Source: UBA7803 sp034522075 (GTDB taxonomy: Bacteria > Pseudomonadota > Gammaproteobacteria > Pseudomonadales > Azotimanducaceae). Taken from it: a stretch of DNA of 64,000 bases. The notes beneath the pieces were generated by a model that was not told the DNA's origin, searched no databases, and saw only the letters and a list, made by a program, of their open reading frames with translations. The stretch lies in NCBI GenBank assembly GCA_034522075.1, contig JAXHLO010000021.1:73970-137969 (forward strand), in the 5' to 3' direction. The translations under genes and the position numbers were made by a program. Shown piece by piece: positions 42,592 through 51,120 of the stretch; position 1 is the stretch's first letter; the number at the start of each line of letters is the position of its first letter.

Positions 42592-43464
42592 ATGAATCAG
42601 TGGCAGGTGGGGGACGTCAGGATCACGCGCATCGTCGAGGTGGAAATCGCCGGCGGCACGCGCTTCATTCTGCCGGACGCCACACCGGAGGCCTGCCTGG
42701 AACTGCCGTGGCTGCAGCCGCACTTCATGGATGATGAGGGCAAGCTGGTCATGAGCGTGCATGCCCTGGTGGTGGATACCGGCGAGCATCGCATCGTGGT
42801 GGACACCTGCATCGGCAACGACAAGGAGCGCTCCATACCCAACTGGAGCCATCTGCAGACCGGCTTCCTGGCGGATCTGGAAGCCGCCGGCTATCCGCGG
42901 GATTCCATCGACACCGTGCTGTGCACCCATCTGCACGTGGATCACGTAGGCTGGAATACCATGCTGGTGGACGGCAAATGGGTGCCAACCTTCCCCAACG
43001 CCCGCTACCTGTTCGCCGAAGCGGAATGGCGCTACTGGGACGCTCACGACGACGATCCCATGAATCTCAACGTGCTGGATGATTCCGTGCGGCCCGTCTT
43101 CGAGGCCGGCCTGGTGGATCTGGTCAGCGTCGATCATCAGGTGTGCGATGGGATCACGCTGGAACCGACGCCGGGTCACACACCGGGGCACGTGAGCGTC
43201 CACATCGCCTCCGCCGGCGAAGAGGCGTTGATTACCGGCGATTGCGTTCACCACCCCTGCCAGATGAGCCGCACCGATTGGTGCAGCGCCGCGGATACCG
43301 ACCAGCAACAGGGGCGCAGCACCCGCGAAGCGGTGCTCGAACGCTACGCGGATGGCCCGGTGCTGGTCATCGGCACGCATTTCGCCACGCCCACCGCCGG
43401 ATATGTGAAGACGCGGGCGGAGGGCGGTTACTGGCTGGATGTGGATTCGGTCAACGCCGGTTAG
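42592..43464 (+). CDS. MBL-fold metallo-hydrolase (AiiA/lactonase-like group)
   Basis: A 290-residue cytoplasmic metallo-beta-lactamase-fold hydrolase. The metal-binding motif is LCTHLHVDHVGWN (HxHxDH), with further His ligands in PTPGHTPGHVSVH and IGTHFATP and an Asp in LITGDCVHHP. The layout (extra N-terminal strand segment, HVDHVGWN) resembles the group that contains N-acyl-homoserine lactonases and related esterases, but a specific substrate cannot be claimed. ATG 42592 (MNQWQVGDVRITRIVEVEIAGG) has GGGAGAG upstream; an ATG at 42544 is unlikely because it lies before the palindrome. It overlaps the next gene tail to tail by 14 bases. Confidence 0.9.
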   Translation: MNQWQVGDVRITRIVEVEIAGGTRFILPDATPEACLELPWLQPHFMDDEGKLVMSVHALVVDTGEHRIVVDTCIGNDKERSIPNWSHLQTGFLADLEAAGYPRDSIDTVLCTHLHVDHVGWNTMLVDGKWVPTFPNARYLFAEAEWRYWDAHDDDPMNLNVLDDSVRPVFEAGLVDLVSVDHQVCDGITLEPTPGHTPGHVSVHIASAGEEALITGDCVHHPCQMSRTDWCSAADTDQQQGRSTREAVLERYADGPVLVIGTHFATPTAGYVKTRAEGGYWLDVDSVNAG

Positions 43465-44578
43465 CCCGTAGCGCTACACCATCATGGGTCCGTCGCTGGG
43501 TAGCGTCGTGGCTCTCCGGGTGGGCGCGGCGCGCCAGGTCCGGATCGATGGAGAGAAACCGATAGCGGCCGTCTTCGTGCAGCGTGCGCTCGATACGATT
43601 GCGGTGCATGAGCAGGTGCAGATGGGCGATGGCTTCGCCCAGTGCCATCATCGTCTGCCGGGAATCGAGCTTGCGGGCGAACAGCACCGGCAGCAGATCC
43701 TTCGCGAGCGCCGGTTCCACACAGTGTTCCTCGATAGCCAGCATGCGGTCTTCATGGTGGCTGATGAGTGCCCGCAGGCGCTCTCGAATGCCGTAGAAGG
43801 GCAGGTTGTGGGCGGGCAGCACCAGAAGGTCCGGGGGCAGCTTAAGCAGCCGGTCGTGGGATTCCATCCATTCTTTCAGGGGATTGGCCTCCGGCTCGGT
43901 GGGGTGCACGCTGACATTGCTGGTGATCACCGGCAGAATCTGGTCGCCCGAGATCAGCACCTTGGCCGCCGGGTTGTACAGGCAGGCGTGCTCCGGGGAG
44001 TGTCCTGAGCCGACCACGACCTGCCAGTGCTGGTTGCCGATGGTGAGTACGTCGCCGTGTTCCAGGCGCCGGTATCCGGCGGGCATCTCCGGCATGGACA
44101 TCCCGCTGCTGGCCCGGGCACTCCACTGCCGGCGCAGTTCTTCCAGGTATTCCGCCGGCATGCCGGCGCGCACGTAGAAGTCCCGGCCCAGCCAGCTCGA
44201 ATGATGGCCGGGGCCGCTCGCCGAGAAGGCGCGGGCCTGATAATACTCGGCGCGGGTCATGTACAACGGGCAGCGGAAGTGGTCGGTGATCATGGTGCAC
44301 TGGCCCACATGATCCGGGTGCATGTGGGTGCAGATCACGCCGACCACCGGCCGGCCGGACAGCTCGCGGCTGAAGATGTCGTGCCAAAGCTCGGTGATTT
44401 GCGGCAGCGGCAGCCCGGTATCCACCACCCACCAGCCGTCGCGGTCTTCCAGCAGATACAGATTGATGTGGTTGAGCGATCCGCCCATGGGCATGGTTAG
44501 CCAGCGCACGCCGGGCGCCACGTCTACCGTGTGGCCGGGGGCAGGGTGTTCACCGTACGGGTAGTCGAGACCGTTCAT
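43451..44578 (-). CDS. MBL-fold metallo-hydrolase (glyoxalase II-like)
   Basis: A 375-residue MBL-fold hydrolase. The first metal motif is VGVICTHMHPDHVGQCTMI, then GSGHSPEHACLYNPAAKVLISGDQILP, and PAHNLPFYGIRERL supplies the last His. The C-terminal 100 residues form a helical domain often seen in this group (LARKLDSRQTMMALGEAIAHLHLLMHRNRIER). Family members hydrolyse thioesters or esters; a thioesterase role would suit the neighbouring acyl-CoA genes but is inferred. Start at 44578 is the only ATG before the fold. It lies 51 bases downstream of the serine hydrolase on the same strand... specifically, the hydrolase at 44630 precedes it in transcription order. Confidence 0.88.
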   Translation of the reverse strand: MNGLDYPYGEHPAPGHTVDVAPGVRWLTMPMGGSLNHINLYLLEDRDGWWVVDTGLPLPQITELWHDIFSRELSGRPVVGVICTHMHPDHVGQCTMITDHFRCPLYMTRAEYYQARAFSASGPGHHSSWLGRDFYVRAGMPAEYLEELRRQWSARASSGMSMPEMPAGYRRLEHGDVLTIGNQHWQVVVGSGHSPEHACLYNPAAKVLISGDQILPVITSNVSVHPTEPEANPLKEWMESHDRLLKLPPDLLVLPAHNLPFYGIRERLRALISHHEDRMLAIEEHCVEPALAKDLLPVLFARKLDSRQTMMALGEAIAHLHLLMHRNRIERTLHEDGRYRFLSIDPDLARRAHPESHDATQRRTHDGVALRANRR

Positions 44579-44629
44579 CGCTGCCCCAGTCTAACGCAAT
44601 TTTCCCGCCGCCTGCGGCGCGGCGCGTGT

Positions 44630-46084
44630 TCATTCCATGGCATCGAGGACCCCCCGGGTCAGGGTCCAGATGGGGCGGGCGGCGCCGCGGGTCAGGCCCA
44701 TGCGCACGACCACCAGGTCCCGGGACGGGACCACCACCACGTTCTGACCCTCGAATCCGGATAGATAGAACATCTCCGCGGGCAGGTCCGGGTGGGGCCG
44801 GTCTGCCGGATCGTCGTCGGCACCGTGATTGAGCCAGACCTGCGCGCCGTACTGTCCCTGTTCGGCCGCCGGCGCCGGCGTCAGCGAATACGCCACCCAG
44901 TCCGGCGGCAGCAGGCGCTCGCCGTTCCAGACACCGTCCTGCAGGTACAGCAGCCCCAGGCGGGCCCAGTCCCGGGGTGTGGCGTACATGTACGACGAAC
45001 CGACGAAGGTGCCGGAAACGTCGGGCTCCATGACGGCGCTGGCCATACCCAGCGGATTGAACAGCCGCTCGCGGGGAAAGGTGAAGTAATCCTGCAGCGA
45101 TTCGAATTGCTGGCGGTGGATCCTGGCGATCAGGTTGCTGGTGCCGCTGGAATAGGACCAGTGGGTGCCGGGCGGGTGATCCAGAGGCATTTTGGCGGTG
45201 AAGCTGCCCATGTCGTCCTTGCCGGGGCCGAACAGCATCGCCACGACATCGGAAGCCGACTCGGCATTGTAGACCTCGGAGAACGCCAGACCGCTGGACA
45301 TGCGCAGCAGGTGCTCGAGCGTAATGGCCGCACGCGGATCGCCTTCGTTCTGCCATTCGCTGACCGGGGCCGGCTGCTCCACCGCGAGACTGCCGTCGGC
45401 CACCAGCAGACCCGTGAGCGCACCCGTGACCGTCTTGGTCATTGACCAACCGAGTTGCGGGGTGGCGGCATCGAATGGCTCGGCATAACGTTCGGCAATG
45501 ATGCGTCCCTGATGAACCACGACCACGGCCCGGCTGCGCAGCAGATTGTCCGGATCGGTTTCGGCAAAAGCCTGGGTGATCGCGGCATCGACGGCTGCCA
45601 GATCTACGCCATCCACGGTTTCCGGCACATTCACCCGGGTGCCCTGGGGCCAGTCCGCCTGCGGATCGGCGGGGGCCAGGGCCGGGTAGCCGGCAGGATC
45701 GAACTGGGCGAGCAACCCGGAGATGTCATCGGCGTCCGCCAGGGTGCATCCCAGCGGCCCGCGGTAGACGGCGGTGGCCGATTGGCCGGTGGCGCTGGCA
45801 ACCACGGTGGCGGGGTCGTCGGTCAAAGTAAAGCTGACGCCCTGGGCGGCCGCCTCCTGCAGTTCCTCGGCGAGGACGTGCTGCCGCTCGCGCCCGGACA
45901 CGAAGACCGATGAGCAGAGGATTTTGGCACCGTTGGCCAGGCCGATGCGAAGCTGTTGCGTGTCGCTGTCCGGCGGGGCGGCCGGGTCGGCGCTCATGGA
46001 TTGCGGCGTACTATCTCCCTGGCCGCAGGCGCCCAGCGACAACAGCACCAGCGCGGCGGCCCAGCGCCCGATTGCGACATTCAT
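44630..46084 (-). CDS. Serine hydrolase, class C beta-lactamase family, lipoprotein
   Basis: A 484-residue exported serine hydrolase of the beta-lactamase/DD-peptidase/esterase family. The start AIGRWAAALVLLSLGACGQGD has a lipobox with Cys at about residue 19. The nucleophile motif SxxK is in LGWSMTKTVTG, and the second motif region is HWSYSSGTSNLIAR with Tyr. About 130 residues precede the catalytic domain and have no recognised fold. Such proteins include esterases and 6-aminohexanoate-dimer hydrolase relatives; resistance to beta-lactams is not implied. ATG 46084 has AGGAAG upstream; the longer frame upstream is antisense to the acyl-CoA dehydrogenase and not real. Confidence 0.88.
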   Translation of the reverse strand: MNVAIGRWAAALVLLSLGACGQGDSTPQSMSADPAAPPDSDTQQLRIGLANGAKILCSSVFVSGRERQHVLAEELQEAAAQGVSFTLTDDPATVVASATGQSATAVYRGPLGCTLADADDISGLLAQFDPAGYPALAPADPQADWPQGTRVNVPETVDGVDLAAVDAAITQAFAETDPDNLLRSRAVVVVHQGRIIAERYAEPFDAATPQLGWSMTKTVTGALTGLLVADGSLAVEQPAPVSEWQNEGDPRAAITLEHLLRMSSGLAFSEVYNAESASDVVAMLFGPGKDDMGSFTAKMPLDHPPGTHWSYSSGTSNLIARIHRQQFESLQDYFTFPRERLFNPLGMASAVMEPDVSGTFVGSSYMYATPRDWARLGLLYLQDGVWNGERLLPPDWVAYSLTPAPAAEQGQYGAQVWLNHGADDDPADRPHPDLPAEMFYLSGFEGQNVVVVPSRDLVVVRMGLTRGAARPIWTLTRGVLDAME

Positions 46085-46222
46085 GGCAGTCTTCCTATCC
46101 CCGGCGAATCCCTGACCTTGGCGCCAACGGCCCCGGAAAGCAACACCCGGCGGTGGTACCAGGCTGGGCAAGCGGGGGCGGGATGCTTTAGATTTACCAG
46201 CTGAATCAAGGGGAGATCGACC

Positions 46223-47479
46223 ATGGCCATGAATGTAAAGCCGGTACCGGCGCTCGACGACCAGATCAACGAGATTCGTCTGGCAACGGCGGAGATCATC
46301 AACCGGGAGATTCTCCCCAACGAGGGTCGGTTGTGGGCCGGTGTTTCCGACAGCGCCAATCAGCCCAACGAGGTGAAGCAGGACGCCAAGGAACTGCGCA
46401 AGCACATTCAGAACGAAGTGAGAAAGGCCGGGCTGTGGGCCCCGCATCTGCCCGAGGAGTTCGGCGGTATGGGGCTGACGTTCCTGCAGCATGCCTACAT
46501 GAACGAAGTGCTGGCCTACAGCCCCGGTGCATCGGCACTGTTCGGGGTGGTGGCGCCCAATGCCGGCAACCAGAAAATTCTCGTCAAATACGGGTCCCCG
46601 GAGCAGCATGAAAAGTGGTTGAAGCCCCTCGTCGAAGGCACGATGCAGTCGGGCTTCTCGATGACCGAGCCGGACAACGCGGGATCCGACCCGCGTTCCA
46701 TCACTACGCGCGCTGAACTCGACGGCGACGAGTGGGTGATCAACGGCCACAAGTGGTTCACCTCCAACGGTCACGCTGCCGACTTCTACATCGTCATGTG
46801 CCGTACCAGCGATCCGGACGCGCCGGGCGAGGGCAATGACAGGATGACCCAGATCATCGTCCCCAAGGACACGCCGGGGGTGAACGTGGTGCGCGGGGTT
46901 CCGGTCTGGGGACGCGCGTCCAGTCACTGCGAGATCATTTATGACAACGTGCGTGTGCCCAAGGAAAACCAGCTCGGCCGCACCGGCAGCGGCCACCAGG
47001 CGGCGCAGGACCGGCTGGGTGCCGGCCGGGTCTATCACTGCATGAATTCCGTGGGCTCCATGTGGCGTGCCTTCGACCTGATGGTAGAGCGCCTCACCAC
47101 CCGGGAGGTCCACGGCGGTGAGAAGCTCGAGGAGAAGCAGTTCATGCAGGGCTTCGTGGCCGACAGCTACATCGATATTCAAAGTGCGCGGCTCATGACC
47201 ATTCATTGCGCCGAGAAGATGGAGAGCGGTGCAGACCCGCGTACCGACATCTCCGCTATCAAGGTCTTCGTGCCCGAGGCCTATCACCGGGTGGTGGACC
47301 GGGCCATTCAGGTCTGGGGGGCCGCCGGCGTCAGCGGTGATCTGCCGCTGGCCGGTATGTATCAGGGGGCCCGCACGCTGCGCCTGGCAGACGGTCCGGA
47401 CGAGGTACACAAAATTCTCATTGCCAAGCTCATCCTGCGCCGCTATCACGCCGGGGAGACGTGGGATTTCGGTAACTGA
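46223..47479 (+). CDS. Acyl-CoA dehydrogenase, ACAD10/11-like
   Basis: FAD-dependent acyl-CoA dehydrogenase, 418 residues. Motifs: PHLPEEFGGMGLTFLQHAYMNEVL, the flavin-binding GFSMTEPDNAGSDPRSITTRA, the WVINGHKWFTSNG strand and a C-terminal QVWGAAGVSGDLPLAGMYQGARTLRLADGPDEVHKI. The RTLRLADGPDEVH ending, rather than a YEGT-type end, is characteristic of ACAD10/ACAD11 and bacterial LvaC-type enzymes, which act with an APH-type kinase on 4-hydroxyacyl-CoA. The likely kinase partner is at 34149-35195. AGGGGAG lies just before the ATG. Followed 26 bases later by a zinc-ribbon gene. Confidence 0.92.
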   Translation: MAMNVKPVPALDDQINEIRLATAEIINREILPNEGRLWAGVSDSANQPNEVKQDAKELRKHIQNEVRKAGLWAPHLPEEFGGMGLTFLQHAYMNEVLAYSPGASALFGVVAPNAGNQKILVKYGSPEQHEKWLKPLVEGTMQSGFSMTEPDNAGSDPRSITTRAELDGDEWVINGHKWFTSNGHAADFYIVMCRTSDPDAPGEGNDRMTQIIVPKDTPGVNVVRGVPVWGRASSHCEIIYDNVRVPKENQLGRTGSGHQAAQDRLGAGRVYHCMNSVGSMWRAFDLMVERLTTREVHGGEKLEEKQFMQGFVADSYIDIQSARLMTIHCAEKMESGADPRTDISAIKVFVPEAYHRVVDRAIQVWGAAGVSGDLPLAGMYQGARTLRLADGPDEVHKILIAKLILRRYHAGETWDFGN

Positions 47480-47505
47480 AACGCCAACCGGCTGGAGCAC
47501 GGACC

Positions 47506-47889
47506 ATGCAATGCCCGAAGTGTCCCGGAACGCTGGAACAGCGAACCTACGGCCGCAAGATCACCGTCCACCGCTGTAATGAGTGCGGCGGATTGTGGTG
47601 CAAACCGGAAGTGCTCATCGAGATGAAGCGGGAGTGGATGTCCGAGGCGGTGCTCGATGCCGGCGATCCGCGCCTGGGGAAGCAGCATGACAAGCTTGAC
47701 GACATCGAATGCCCGGAGTGCGCTGTAGCCATGGAGAAAGCTCATGACGAGCGCCAGACCCACATCTGGTACGAGCGCTGTCCGCAATGCGGCGGGTTGT
47801 ATTTCGATGCCGGCGAGTTCACCGACCTGAAGTACGACACGCTCATGGACCGGCTGCGCGGCCTGTTGCGCGGTCAGCGGCCGGCCTGA
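47506..47889 (+). CDS. Double zf-TFIIB zinc-ribbon protein
   Basis: A 127-residue protein with two zinc ribbons of the zf-TFIIB type. The first is MQCPKCPGTLEQRTYGRKITVHRCNECGGLWC, the second is IECPECAVAMEKAHDERQTHIWYERCPQCGGLYFDAGEFTDL, each with two CxxC knuckles. The family is of unknown function and probably binds a protein or nucleic acid partner. It has no TM segment. It lies 26 bases after the acyl-CoA dehydrogenase and 8 bases before an exported SRPBCC protein, so the three may be co-transcribed. Confidence 0.87.
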   Translation: MQCPKCPGTLEQRTYGRKITVHRCNECGGLWCKPEVLIEMKREWMSEAVLDAGDPRLGKQHDKLDDIECPECAVAMEKAHDERQTHIWYERCPQCGGLYFDAGEFTDLKYDTLMDRLRGLLRGQRPA

Positions 47890-47897
47890 TCAAGCTG

Positions 47898-48449
47898 GTG
47901 AACATCACAGCAAAGCGCTTGCTGGTGCTCGTGCCATTGGCGGCCGTCCTGGCAGGCGCCGGGGGCGCGGTACACGGGAAGGTTGCCGCGCAGGATGCTG
48001 CAGGCTTCGTGATCAGCCACGAGATGACGGTTGCTGGTACTCCGAAGCGCGTCTTCGTGGCTCTGACGGATGAAATTGCCCGCTGGTGGGATCCCGATCA
48101 CTCCTACTCGGGGCAGGCGGACAACCTGTTTCTCGACGCCCGGGCCGGTGGCTGCTTCTGTGAACGGCTGGGCAATGGCGGCAGCGTGGAGCACATGCGC
48201 GTGGTGTTTGCGTCTCCCGGCAGGTTGTTGCGGCTGACCGGCGGACTCGGGCCCCTGCAGGGCATGGGCGCATCCGGCAGTATGGATTTCAACCTGCGCG
48301 CAGCCGGCGATGCCGCCACGCGGTTGGAGTTGCGCTACATTGTCTCCGGATTCTCGCCAGACGGGTTGGGCGACATTGCCGGCCCGGTGGACGCGGTGCT
48401 GGCGAACCAGTTGGCGCGGCTTACCGAGTACCTGGACTCCGTGCACTGA
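47898..48449 (+). CDS. Exported SRPBCC/START-like domain protein
   Basis: A 183-residue protein with a signal peptide (KRLLVLVPLAAVLAGAGGAVHG) and a SRPBCC (AHSA1/START-like) domain: FVISHEMTVAGTPKRVFVALTDEIARWWDPDHSYSGQ is the typical opening strand and helix, and DAVLANQLARLTEYLDS the long C-terminal helix that lines the hydrophobic pocket. Such domains bind lipids or hydrophobic ligands; a periplasmic location is unusual but seen. The start is uncertain: I use the GTG at 47898 because it immediately precedes the signal peptide; it has a poor ribosome site, and an upstream ATG at 47787 overlaps the zinc-ribbon gene. Confidence 0.78.
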   Translation: MNITAKRLLVLVPLAAVLAGAGGAVHGKVAAQDAAGFVISHEMTVAGTPKRVFVALTDEIARWWDPDHSYSGQADNLFLDARAGGCFCERLGNGGSVEHMRVVFASPGRLLRLTGGLGPLQGMGASGSMDFNLRAAGDAATRLELRYIVSGFSPDGLGDIAGPVDAVLANQLARLTEYLDSVH

Positions 48450-48469
48450 GTGCGGCAGTTTTTGCCGAT

Positions 48470-49624
48470 TCAGAACAGCGTGTCGAATTCCCGGCCGGCG
48501 TTGCTGGTTCTGGCCCGGCGCAGGCAGCCGGCGAGACGTTCGACGCCGTCGTCGATGGTGGTCGTATCCAGGTGGCCGAAAGCCAGGCGCAGATAGGGAA
48601 CGTCGGCACCGGCATAGTGAAACAGCGAACCGGGCAGGTAGTTGACCCCTTCGGCCTGGCACAGCTCCCAGAGCTTGCGGCGGTCCACATCGTCCGGCAG
48701 CCGCACCCAGACGAACAATCCGCCTGGTGGTTTCGACCAGACACACAAATCGTCGATGTGAGCCGTGAGCGCCGCCAGCAGGCGGTCGCGTTTGACGAGC
48801 AGTGCTTCGTTGACGACGCGGGCATGGTCCCAGATCCCGCCGGCATAGAACTCGGCGGCGATGGCTGCGGCCAGGGTATTGCTGCCGGCGTCGTTGCGCC
48901 GCGCGGTGATTCTTTCCAGCATGGGCGGCCGCGCCAGGATGTAGCCCAGACGCAGCCCCGGGCCGAGGATTTTTGACAGCGAACACAGGTAGATCTGATT
49001 GGGGCTTTCGTCCAGCGCATAGAGTGCGGGTTCCACGCTGCCCTCGAAATGCACATCCGCGTAGCAGTTGTCCTCCACCACCGGAACCTCGAAACGGTTC
49101 GCCAGTTCGATCAGCCCCTGACGATTGGCCTTGGGCATGATGAAGCCCGTGGGATTCTGATAGGTGCTGATGGCATAGATGAACCTGGCTTGCCGGCCTT
49201 CGGCGGCCAGAGTCTCCAGGCTCTCCTCCAGGGCCTCGAGCCGCATGCCCTGGTCCGACAGCGGTACGCCGTGCATGTTGAGACGCAGATTGCGGTAGGC
49301 AGCCAGTGTGCCTGGATAGCTGAACTCCTCCAGCAGCACGGTGTCGCCGGGCGCTTCCTGCAGCGTCTGCGCCGTCAGCGTGACCGCCTGCATGGAGCCG
49401 TTGGTGATGACCAGATGGTCCGGGTTCACCGTTACCCCCTCGCGATGGGACTCTCGAGCCGCCATGGCCTCGCGCAGACCGGCATAGCCCAGAGCCCCCG
49501 GATAGTCGGCGAGGTCGGCGGCACAGGCATCGATGGCCCGCACGGCCGCCGCCTTCAGCCCCTCGGTGGGGAAAGTGTCCGGATCGGCGCGCCCCGCGCC
49601 GAAGTCATAGTTGATTGTGGTCAC
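48470..49624 (-). CDS. PLP-dependent aminotransferase, class I/II
   Basis: Fold-type I aminotransferase of 384 residues. The N-terminal NYDFGAGRADPDTFPTEGL, the AxxDNCYADVHFEG block (PLP-contacting VVEDNCYAD) and the Lys in LCSLSKILGPGLRLGYILARP (Schiff-base Lys in SLSK) identify it. It resembles 2-aminoadipate or valine-pyruvate type transaminases and the aminotransferase part of MocR regulators, but there is no DNA-binding domain. Substrate unknown. GTG start at 49624 has GGGGAG upstream. It lies 77 bases downstream of the Gfo/Idh/MocA gene on the same strand. Confidence 0.9.
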   Translation of the reverse strand: MTTINYDFGAGRADPDTFPTEGLKAAAVRAIDACAADLADYPGALGYAGLREAMAARESHREGVTVNPDHLVITNGSMQAVTLTAQTLQEAPGDTVLLEEFSYPGTLAAYRNLRLNMHGVPLSDQGMRLEALEESLETLAAEGRQARFIYAISTYQNPTGFIMPKANRQGLIELANRFEVPVVEDNCYADVHFEGSVEPALYALDESPNQIYLCSLSKILGPGLRLGYILARPPMLERITARRNDAGSNTLAAAIAAEFYAGGIWDHARVVNEALLVKRDRLLAALTAHIDDLCVWSKPPGGLFVWVRLPDDVDRRKLWELCQAEGVNYLPGSLFHYAGADVPYLRLAFGHLDTTTIDDGVERLAGCLRRARTSNAGREFDTLF

Positions 49625-49701
49625 GGGCCTGGCTCCCCTTGCGTGTCGTCCTGAGTTAACGATGCATTATGGTACAGGACGTGGAGTCGGGAGCGCGGAG
49701 G

Positions 49702-50757
49702 TTACACCGCCAGCTCGCGATTTTCGGCCGCGCTGCGGTAGCAGGCGTCCACGACTCGATGAGCCGCAAGGGCGTCCTGAAAGTCCGGAGTCGAGGGTTT
49801 GCCCGCTGCCGCAGCCTGCAGAAACCGCCGGTCGGAAAGCCCGGCCAGCCCGCGCAGATCTTCATCCCGCGCGTGTAATCCTTCCAGCACCATGAAGCGG
49901 GCAAGCACCTCGTCACTGGACAGGGTTACGGGCCCATGGTCACCCTGTTCCACGCTGACGGCGCCGAAGTAATCCTGGTGGGTATCCAAGCGGGCACCCG
50001 CGCTGAAGACCTCTAGATGCCTGCTGGACTGGCGCGTGGTTACGTCGTGCCAGACCGATGTGAGCGTGCTGACATGTCCGCCCTCGTGATGGAAGGTGGC
50101 GACTGCTACGTTCTCGATGCCCGGATAGCCGACCGTATTGCGCGTATGGCAGGAGACACGCTCGATCTCGCCGAACAGGCGCCGGAACAGATCCACATCG
50201 TGAATGGAATGTTCCAGCAGGGTCCCGCCGCCGGCGCGCTGCACGTCGCTGCGCCAGGTGGACCCATAGTGGCCGCCGATGGGAAAGCACTGATCGTCGC
50301 GCAGGTGAGCGCTGAGCAGCGGCCCGGGCGCTTGTTCCAGCAGATCGGCCAGAACCCGGTAAACGGGGCTGTGACGCAGGACCAGTCCCACCTGGTGGGT
50401 AATGCCCGCTGCGTCCACTGCCGTCGCCATGGCCTGGGCATCTGCCAGCGATCGGGCCAGGGGTTTTTCGCAGAACACGTGCCTGCCTGCGGCGGCGGCA
50501 GCCTGGACCAGCGCAGGGTGCTCGGCGGTTTCTGTGCACACGTAGACGGCGTCGCAGCAGTCAATGATCTCCTCCGCGGATTGTGTTGCCAGGCTGCAGC
50601 CGGCGATGGTGGCGAATTTCTCCGCACGGGAGATATCGCGGTCGCACGTCGCGTGATAGCTGATATCGGCTAGACCGCGAGTCTGCACGTCCTTGATGTT
50701 GCGGGCGTGAAAGGTGCCGATGTGGCCACAACCGATGAGGCCCACTTTCAGAGTCAT
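49702..50757 (-). CDS. Gfo/Idh/MocA-family NAD(P)-dependent oxidoreductase
   Basis: A 351-residue dehydrogenase of the glucose-fructose oxidoreductase/inositol dehydrogenase family. The Rossmann motif is LIGCGHIGTFHARN, the active-site EKP motif is in HVFCEKPLARS, and the substrate-domain motif GGTLLEHSIHDVDLFRRLFG supplies the catalytic His. Substrates are usually sugars, inositols or related polyols; none can be named. ATG 50757 follows an AGGAG-like site. Upstream (50758-51120) is the promoter/leader region of the divergent MFS gene. Confidence 0.9.
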   Translation of the reverse strand: MTLKVGLIGCGHIGTFHARNIKDVQTRGLADISYHATCDRDISRAEKFATIAGCSLATQSAEEIIDCCDAVYVCTETAEHPALVQAAAAAGRHVFCEKPLARSLADAQAMATAVDAAGITHQVGLVLRHSPVYRVLADLLEQAPGPLLSAHLRDDQCFPIGGHYGSTWRSDVQRAGGGTLLEHSIHDVDLFRRLFGEIERVSCHTRNTVGYPGIENVAVATFHHEGGHVSTLTSVWHDVTTRQSSRHLEVFSAGARLDTHQDYFGAVSVEQGDHGPVTLSSDEVLARFMVLEGLHARDEDLRGLAGLSDRRFLQAAAAGKPSTPDFQDALAAHRVVDACYRSAAENRELAV

Positions 50758-50823
50758 GCCGTGCTCCTGTGCTTTCCGGGTACCCAGTATGTCGAAGCTG
50801 GTCCGGTCCGGCCAACGAATCCG

Positions 50824-50852
50824 TTGACAGGCGGCGTCACCAGGAGCATGAT
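50824..50852 (+). promoter_or_regulatory. Near-consensus sigma-70 promoter upstream of the MFS leader
   Basis: TTGACA at 50824-50829 is a perfect -35, followed by a 17-base spacer and CATGAT (4 of 6) as -10 at 50847-50852. It faces the MFS transporter about 260 bases downstream, with a short ORF and an intrinsic terminator in between. Confidence 0.65.
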
Positions 50853-50899
50853 TCGCCGCTTCTCAGAACACGCTTTCAGTCGGTAACAACGGCACGAAC

Positions 50900-51010
50900 A
50901 TGATTTCCGCGATCTGCACCAAGTTCATGGACACCTCCCCGGTGACGCAATGGCTGCGCGATTACCTGGTGGTGACCATTGCGCATGGAGGCCCCGGCTC
51001 AAGCGGATAG
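50900..51010 (+). CDS. Putative 36-codon leader peptide
   Basis: A short ORF (start MISAICTKFMDTS, end GGPGSSG) lies between a strong promoter and an intrinsic terminator, ahead of the MFS gene. No run of one codon type points to a specific amino acid. The ribosome site is weak. A CCCCGG segment near its 3' end (50992-50997) could pair with the CCGGGG of the terminator's right arm and thus prevent termination if not covered by a ribosome. Leader status is inferred from position; the stretch could instead belong to a small RNA. Confidence 0.35.
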   Translation: MISAICTKFMDTSPVTQWLRDYLVVTIAHGGPGSSG

Positions 51011-51043
51011 ACCTTTCGACAAGCACAACTCAGCTTGCAGAAG

Positions 51044-51078
51044 AACCCCGGAGAGCCCGCCAGCCTCCGGGGTTTTTC
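51044..51078 (+). terminator. Intrinsic terminator/attenuator before the MFS gene
   Basis: AACCCCGGAG (51044-51053) and CTCCGGGGTT (51065-51074) form a perfect 10-bp stem with an 11-base loop, followed by a T-run (51073-51077). It ends 43 bases before the MFS ATG and so lies within the transcript from the 50824 promoter. A preceding small hairpin CAAGC/GCTTG (51020-51037) resembles a pause hairpin. Confidence 0.85.
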
Positions 51079-51120
51079 GTTTCAGGGCAGAAAAAACAGT
51101 GGGATCGCATCGGGATCACG

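Noticed and set aside
44630..46084. Beta-lactam resistance determinant
   Set aside because: The class C-like SxxK fold is shared by many esterases; the long N-terminal region and lack of ampR context do not support resistance.
46085..47500. N-terminal extension of the serine hydrolase frame
   Set aside because: It is antisense to the acyl-CoA dehydrogenase and lies upstream of a good ATG with ribosome site and lipoprotein signal.
50900..51010. Resemblance of the leader ORF end (HGGPG) to proline iminopeptidase oxyanion motif
   Set aside because: Five residues in a 36-residue ORF with no other alpha/beta-hydrolase features; most likely chance.
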